A stretch of DNA of 10,983 nucleotides, from contig DASZWY010000003.1 in NCBI GenBank assembly GCA_035546135.1, forward strand, positions 1-10,983. The letters run 5' to 3'. This DNA comes from JABDGR01 sp035546135. GTDB lineage: Bacteria; Verrucomicrobiota; Verrucomicrobiia; Opitutales; JABDGR01. Shown here piece after piece: positions 9,000 to 10,983 of this stretch (the stretch's first letter is position 1; the number at the start of each line of letters is the position of its first letter). The notes under the pieces were generated by a model, which did not search any database, was not told the DNA's origin, and saw only the letters and a program-made list of their open reading frames with translations. The position numbers were made by a program, and so were the translations under genes.

Positions 9000-9677
9000 A
9001 TGCCCGCTCTCGCCTCCGCCATCGGCGCCATTTTCGACTGGGACGGCGTCATCATCGACTCCTCCGCGGCCCACGAACAGAGCTGGGATCTCCTCGCCGC
9101 CGAGGAAAAACGCGTCCTGCCCCCGGGCCACTTCAAGGCCGGCTTTGGCCGCAAGAACCAGGTCATCATCCCGAATATTCTAAAATGGGCCGAGGCCGCC
9201 GACACCGCGGAAATCGCCCGCCTCGGCGCGCGCAAGGAGGAACTGTACCGCGAGATTCTGAAAACCACCGGCATTCAGGCGCTGCCCGGCGTGCGCGAAC
9301 TCCTCGAAGGTCTCCGCGCCGCGGGCGTCCCCTGCGTCGTCGGCTCCTCGACCCCGCGCCTCAACATCGAGCACGTCATGACCCTCGCCAACCTGCACGG
9401 CTTTTTCGCCGGCATCGTCAGCGCCGAGGACGTCACCCACGGCAAGCCCGACCCCGAAGTCTTTTTAAAAGCCGCCGCCAAAATCAACCGCGCGCCGCCC
9501 CGCTGCGTCGTCTTCGAGGACGCCTTCGTCGGCCTCGAAGCCGCCCGCGCCGGCGGCTTCAAATCCATCGGCGTCGGCACGACCAATCCCGTGGAGAGCT
9601 TGCGCGGTAAATGCGATATCGCTGTATACCGGCTGGATGAGTTGGATACATTGAAAGTGACAGCCTTATTAACTTGA
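9000..9677 (+). CDS. HAD-superfamily hydrolase (beta-phosphoglucomutase/phosphatase-like)
   Basis: A 225-residue cytoplasmic HAD subfamily I protein (COG0637 type), probably a sugar-phosphate or other small-molecule phosphatase or mutase. Motif I FDWDG places the nucleophile at Asp13 and the acid/base at Asp15. An alpha-helical cap spans residues ~20-95. Motif II is VVGSST (Ser116), motif III HGKPDPEVF (Lys149) and motif IV VFEDAFVGLEAA (Glu173/Asp174), followed by the usual GFKSIGVGTTNP. All catalytic residues are present and the length is normal. I start it at ATG 9000, the first Met before motif I. The same frame is open back to 8805, but that part lies in repeat-like DNA and antisense to fabV. 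The last ~25 codons look less GC-rich than the rest. The TGA stop (9675-9677) lies inside the operator/promoter of the next operon. Substrate not predictable. Confidence 0.9.
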   Translation: MPALASAIGAIFDWDGVIIDSSAAHEQSWDLLAAEEKRVLPPGHFKAGFGRKNQVIIPNILKWAEAADTAEIARLGARKEELYREILKTTGIQALPGVRELLEGLRAAGVPCVVGSSTPRLNIEHVMTLANLHGFFAGIVSAEDVTHGKPDPEVFLKAAAKINRAPPRCVVFEDAFVGLEAARAGGFKSIGVGTTNPVESLRGKCDIAVYRLDELDTLKVTALLT

Positions 9678-9702
9678 CGTTTTAACGTCATGACGCTAAA
9701 GT
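9674..9702 (+). promoter_or_regulatory. Toxin-antitoxin promoter (sigma-70 type)
   Basis: -35 TTGACG (9674-9679), a 17-nt spacer and -10 TAAAGT (9697-9702). The -10 ends six bases before the antitoxin ATG at 9709, so transcription should begin at or next to the A of that start codon, giving a leaderless mRNA. The -35 box overlaps the HAD gene's stop codon. Confidence 0.65.
9675..9695. promoter_or_regulatory. Palindromic operator for antitoxin autoregulation
   Basis: A perfect inverted repeat TGACGTT-TT-AACGTCA (9675-9690) overlaps a second palindrome CGTCATGACG (9686-9695). The half-site TGACG/CGTCA thus occurs three times between the -35 and -10 boxes. RHH antitoxins usually bind such short, closely spaced half-sites as paired dimers and repress their own promoter, with the toxin as co-repressor. 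Binding here is inferred from position and symmetry. Confidence 0.65.
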
Positions 9703-9708
9703 CCCATC

Positions 9709-9930
9709 ATGACCCGCGCAACTGTTTATCTTGAGGAGGGGCTGCACAAGGCCCTGAAGGTCAAGGCCCTGGAAAATGACACCACCATCTCCGGGGTGGT
9801 GAACGAGGCCATTCGCTCGGCGCTGGAAGAGGACCGGACGGATCTCGCCGACCTTCGTACTCGCAAAAACGAAAAACCTATTTCCTACGAATCCTTCCTC
9901 AAGGAGCTGAAGCGCCGTGGCCAGCTATGA
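9709..9930 (+). CDS. Ribbon-helix-helix (CopG-type) antitoxin
   Basis: A 73-residue antitoxin of a type II toxin-antitoxin pair. The N-terminal beta-strand RATVYLE (3-9) pairs with a second monomer to read DNA, followed by helix 1 (about 10-24) and helix 2 (about 28-41, ISGVVNEAIRSALEED). That is the ribbon-helix-helix dimer fold. The charged tail (about 43-73) should wrap and neutralise the toxin. ATG 9709 is preceded by a strong promoter and operator, with no space for a leader or Shine-Dalgarno, so translation is probably leaderless. The 3' end holds AAGGAG (9901-9906), the ribosome-binding site for the overlapping toxin gene. Base composition is less GC-rich than its neighbours, which fits acquisition by transfer. 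Confidence 0.88.
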   Translation: MTRATVYLEEGLHKALKVKALENDTTISGVVNEAIRSALEEDRTDLADLRTRKNEKPISYESFLKELKRRGQL

Positions 9931-10174
9931 ATTGGTCGTGCGGCCTTCCGTGCGTAAGGATGTGCGGAGCATTCCACCCAAGGATTTGCAACGAATCCTT
10001 GAGCGCATGGAATCACTTCGGGATGACCCGCGTCCGCCAAATTGCGTCAAGTTATCCGGCCAGGAAGCTTATCGCATCCGCCAGGGCAATCATCGGATTG
10101 TCTACGAAATTGAAGATGCCCAGCGCATGATCATTGTCGCAAAAGTTGGCCACCGTCGGGAAATTTATCGATGA
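9917..10174 (+). CDS. RelE/ParE-superfamily toxin
   Basis: An 85-residue toxin of the RelE/ParE superfamily, probably a ribosome-dependent mRNA interferase held inactive by the adjacent antitoxin. The start is GTG 9917, overlapping the antitoxin gene by 14 nt. AAGGAG ends 10 nt before it, the clearest Shine-Dalgarno in the window, which supports this start. Domain order: strand YELVVRPSV (4-12), helices RKDVRSIPPKDLQRILERMESL (13-34), then the RelE core with YRIRQGNHRIVYEIED (52-67) and VGHRREIYR (77-85). Arg53, Arg55, Arg60, Arg80/81 and Tyr84 are the basic/aromatic residues equivalent to those acting in RelE proteins. The family's terminal HRxxxYR is intact, so the toxin looks functional. 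Two consecutive TGA codons end it (10172-10177). RelE rather than ParE (gyrase) is favoured but not certain. Confidence 0.9.
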   Translation: MASYELVVRPSVRKDVRSIPPKDLQRILERMESLRDDPRPPNCVKLSGQEAYRIRQGNHRIVYEIEDAQRMIIVAKVGHRREIYR

Positions 10175-10178
10175 TGAC

Positions 10179-10547
10179 TCACGCTAATCCCCGCCGCTCC
10201 AAATCCCCTTCATCCCAGCGCAAATAGTGCCCGAGCTCGTGCAGGTAGGTGAGGCGCACTTCCTCGTCGAAGATCGCCGTGTCGCCCCCGGCGTAGTCCC
10301 AGATATTATTTAAATAAAGGATGATTTGGGATGGCAGCGGGTCGAGGCCCGGGTCTTCGCCATGCGCCGGGCCGACGAATAGCCCCAGCGTGTCGTCGTC
10401 GACGCCGTCTTCGCGCAATGCCGGCCCCGGCGCCGGCTCCAGCACCACGGGCAGCGCCGCCGCCGGCCCGCGCACGGCCGCCGGCAGCGCCCGTTGTGTG
10501 CGCGTCACCACGCGCTCGGCGCGCTCCAGCAATTTCGCGAAATGCAT
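10179..10547 (-). CDS. Small zincin-like metallopeptidase (PF06262, HExGH)
   Basis: A 122-residue cytoplasmic protein of the zincin-like metallopeptidase family PF06262 (formerly DUF1025). The C-terminal motif YLHELGHYLRWDEGDLERRGL contains HELGH (His103, Glu104, His107) followed by Asp112/Glu113, the metal-binding pattern of the family. PSQIILYLNNI (72-82) and EEVRLTYLHE are also typical. The physiological substrate is unknown. I chose ATG 10547 (MHFAKLLERA), which gives the family's usual length. An in-frame ATG at 10619 would add 24 residues and has a GGAG 13 nt upstream, but it is encoded by repeat-like DNA. Residues ~25-45 are Ala/Pro-rich. Its stop (10179-10181) is only 4 nt from the end of the toxin gene on the other strand. 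Confidence 0.82.
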   Translation of the reverse strand: MHFAKLLERAERVVTRTQRALPAAVRGPAAALPVVLEPAPGPALREDGVDDDTLGLFVGPAHGEDPGLDPLPSQIILYLNNIWDYAGGDTAIFDEEVRLTYLHELGHYLRWDEGDLERRGLA

Positions 10548-10554
10548 GGGCGTT

Positions 10555-10625
10555 TTTATTACCACGGATGCTCCCGGATGGCTCGGATAAAAATCCCGGC
10601 GGCATCCCGTGCCATCCATGGTCGC
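10555..10625. repeat. Interspersed inverted-repeat-like block upstream of the metallopeptidase
   Basis: ACCACGGATG (10560-10569) followed by reiterated CCGGATG and CGGATAAAAATC, then ATCCCGTGCCATCCATGGTCGC. ACCACGGATG and CCATCCATGGT form an imperfect inverted repeat flanking the block. The word GGATAAAAATC is shared with the acs-fabV gap (7670-7680). The iterated 'CGGATG' words are typical of degenerate dispersed intergenic repeats. Confidence 0.45.
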
Positions 10626-10845
10626 TTCGATTCTCCTTTTGTGAATAACGCGATTTGTGTGAACGTTGTGCAAAAGAAGAACAACAATTCGTTGCGCGAA
10701 CGGCGCATTTGGGCAATTTTTTGCAACCTCGCCACCACATTTTTGCATCCACGCCGCAAATGCCGCGAAATTGCAGAAAAATACCCTATTTTGGTCAAAA
10801 ACGCGCAATTCCCCTGCCTGTGGGCATCAAAAATGCTTTCTTAAA

Positions 10846-10861
10846 CCCCTACCGGTAGGGG
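10846..10861. promoter_or_regulatory. Perfect 16-bp palindrome
   Basis: CCCCTACCGGTAGGGG is perfectly self-complementary with no spacer, and is set in A/T-rich DNA. TTAAA (10841-10845) and TTTAA (10866-10870) flank it as a further, off-centre pair of arms. It lies about 40 bp before a -35-like TTGACA. A dimeric regulator binding site is the simplest reading; a hairpin is possible too, but there is no T-run of terminator type. Confidence 0.5.
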
Positions 10862-10899
10862 GTCCTTTAAAAAAGTCACACTAAATGTAGTGGAACCGC

Positions 10900-10931
10900 T
10901 TGACAAACCCTCAAAACTGAACAACTAATTT
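10900..10931 (+). promoter_or_regulatory. Possible promoter pointing out of the window
   Basis: TTGACA (10900-10905) matches the sigma-70 -35 consensus exactly. The best -10-like hexamer is TAATTT (10926-10931), but the spacer is 20 nt, longer than optimal, so the -10 assignment is weak. It would drive a plus-strand gene starting beyond 10983. Confidence 0.35.
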
Positions 10932-10983
10932 CATTCACGCCGAGAATGGTGGATTTTGCGGCCGCTCTCCGACCGAACCCCTC

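Larger units (their letters stand above)
10548..10983. other. Non-coding region at the right end
   Basis: About 436 nt without a credible gene, much richer in A/T than the rest. It holds the repeat-like block (10555-10625) and A/T-rich sequence with ATTTTTGCA repeated near 10716 and 10739. A perfect palindrome (10846-10861) and a possible outward promoter (10900-10931) follow. Short open frames on either strand have no recognisable protein features. It is probably the upstream region shared by the metallopeptidase gene and a gene to the right of the window. Confidence 0.6.

Noticed and set aside
8886..9131. Upstream extension of fabV in the same frame
   Set aside because: The encoded segment does not resemble FabV, lies opposite the HAD gene start and passes through the repeat-like block.
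10620..10884. Small plus-strand open frames at the right end
   Set aside because: They overlap one another in different frames, with no ribosome-binding site and no protein-like composition.

Overview
This is a GC-rich, gene-dense chromosomal window. It probably comes from a Verrucomicrobiota of the Opitutales/Opitutaceae type. That is an inference from FabV, the RND exporter paired with an outer-membrane lipoprotein-sorting-like protein, the strong third-position C/G bias, the general lack of Shine-Dalgarno sequences, and short interspersed repeat-like blocks between genes. No rRNA, tRNA, IS element, phage gene or CRISPR array was recognised.

Left part (1-3710, minus strand): a two-gene operon encodes a periplasmic protein of the outer-membrane lipoprotein-sorting (LolA-like, PF17131) family and, 66 nt downstream, a 12-TM RND/MMPL exporter. 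The exporter carries a C-terminal cyclic-nucleotide-binding domain and runs off the left edge. Together they look like an envelope lipid or hydrophobe export pair whose activity may be gated by a nucleotide on the cytoplasmic side.

Divergent from it (3833-4306, plus) is a small predicted lipoprotein with a signal-peptidase S26-like fold. Its Ser/His/Asp residues match the SipW/Sec11 pattern rather than Ser/Lys. It converges on queA (4391-5512, minus), the tRNA queuosine enzyme, across a short region of alternative hairpins. queA carries an in-frame proline/glycine-rich insertion that looks repeat-derived.

Middle (5644-8885): acs (acetyl-CoA synthetase, plus) converges on fabV (NADH-dependent enoyl reductase, minus), so acetate activation sits beside fatty-acid elongation. 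The gap between them and the region upstream of fabV contain repeat-like sequence.

Right part (9000-10547): a HAD hydrolase (plus) is followed by a type II toxin-antitoxin operon (RHH antitoxin, RelE-type toxin). Its promoter is well formed, overlaps a palindromic operator, and predicts a leaderless antitoxin mRNA. The toxin converges, with a 4-nt gap, on a small HELGH zincin-like metallopeptidase gene (minus). The last ~430 nt are non-coding: a repeat-like block, a perfect 16-bp palindrome and a possible promoter pointing out of the window.
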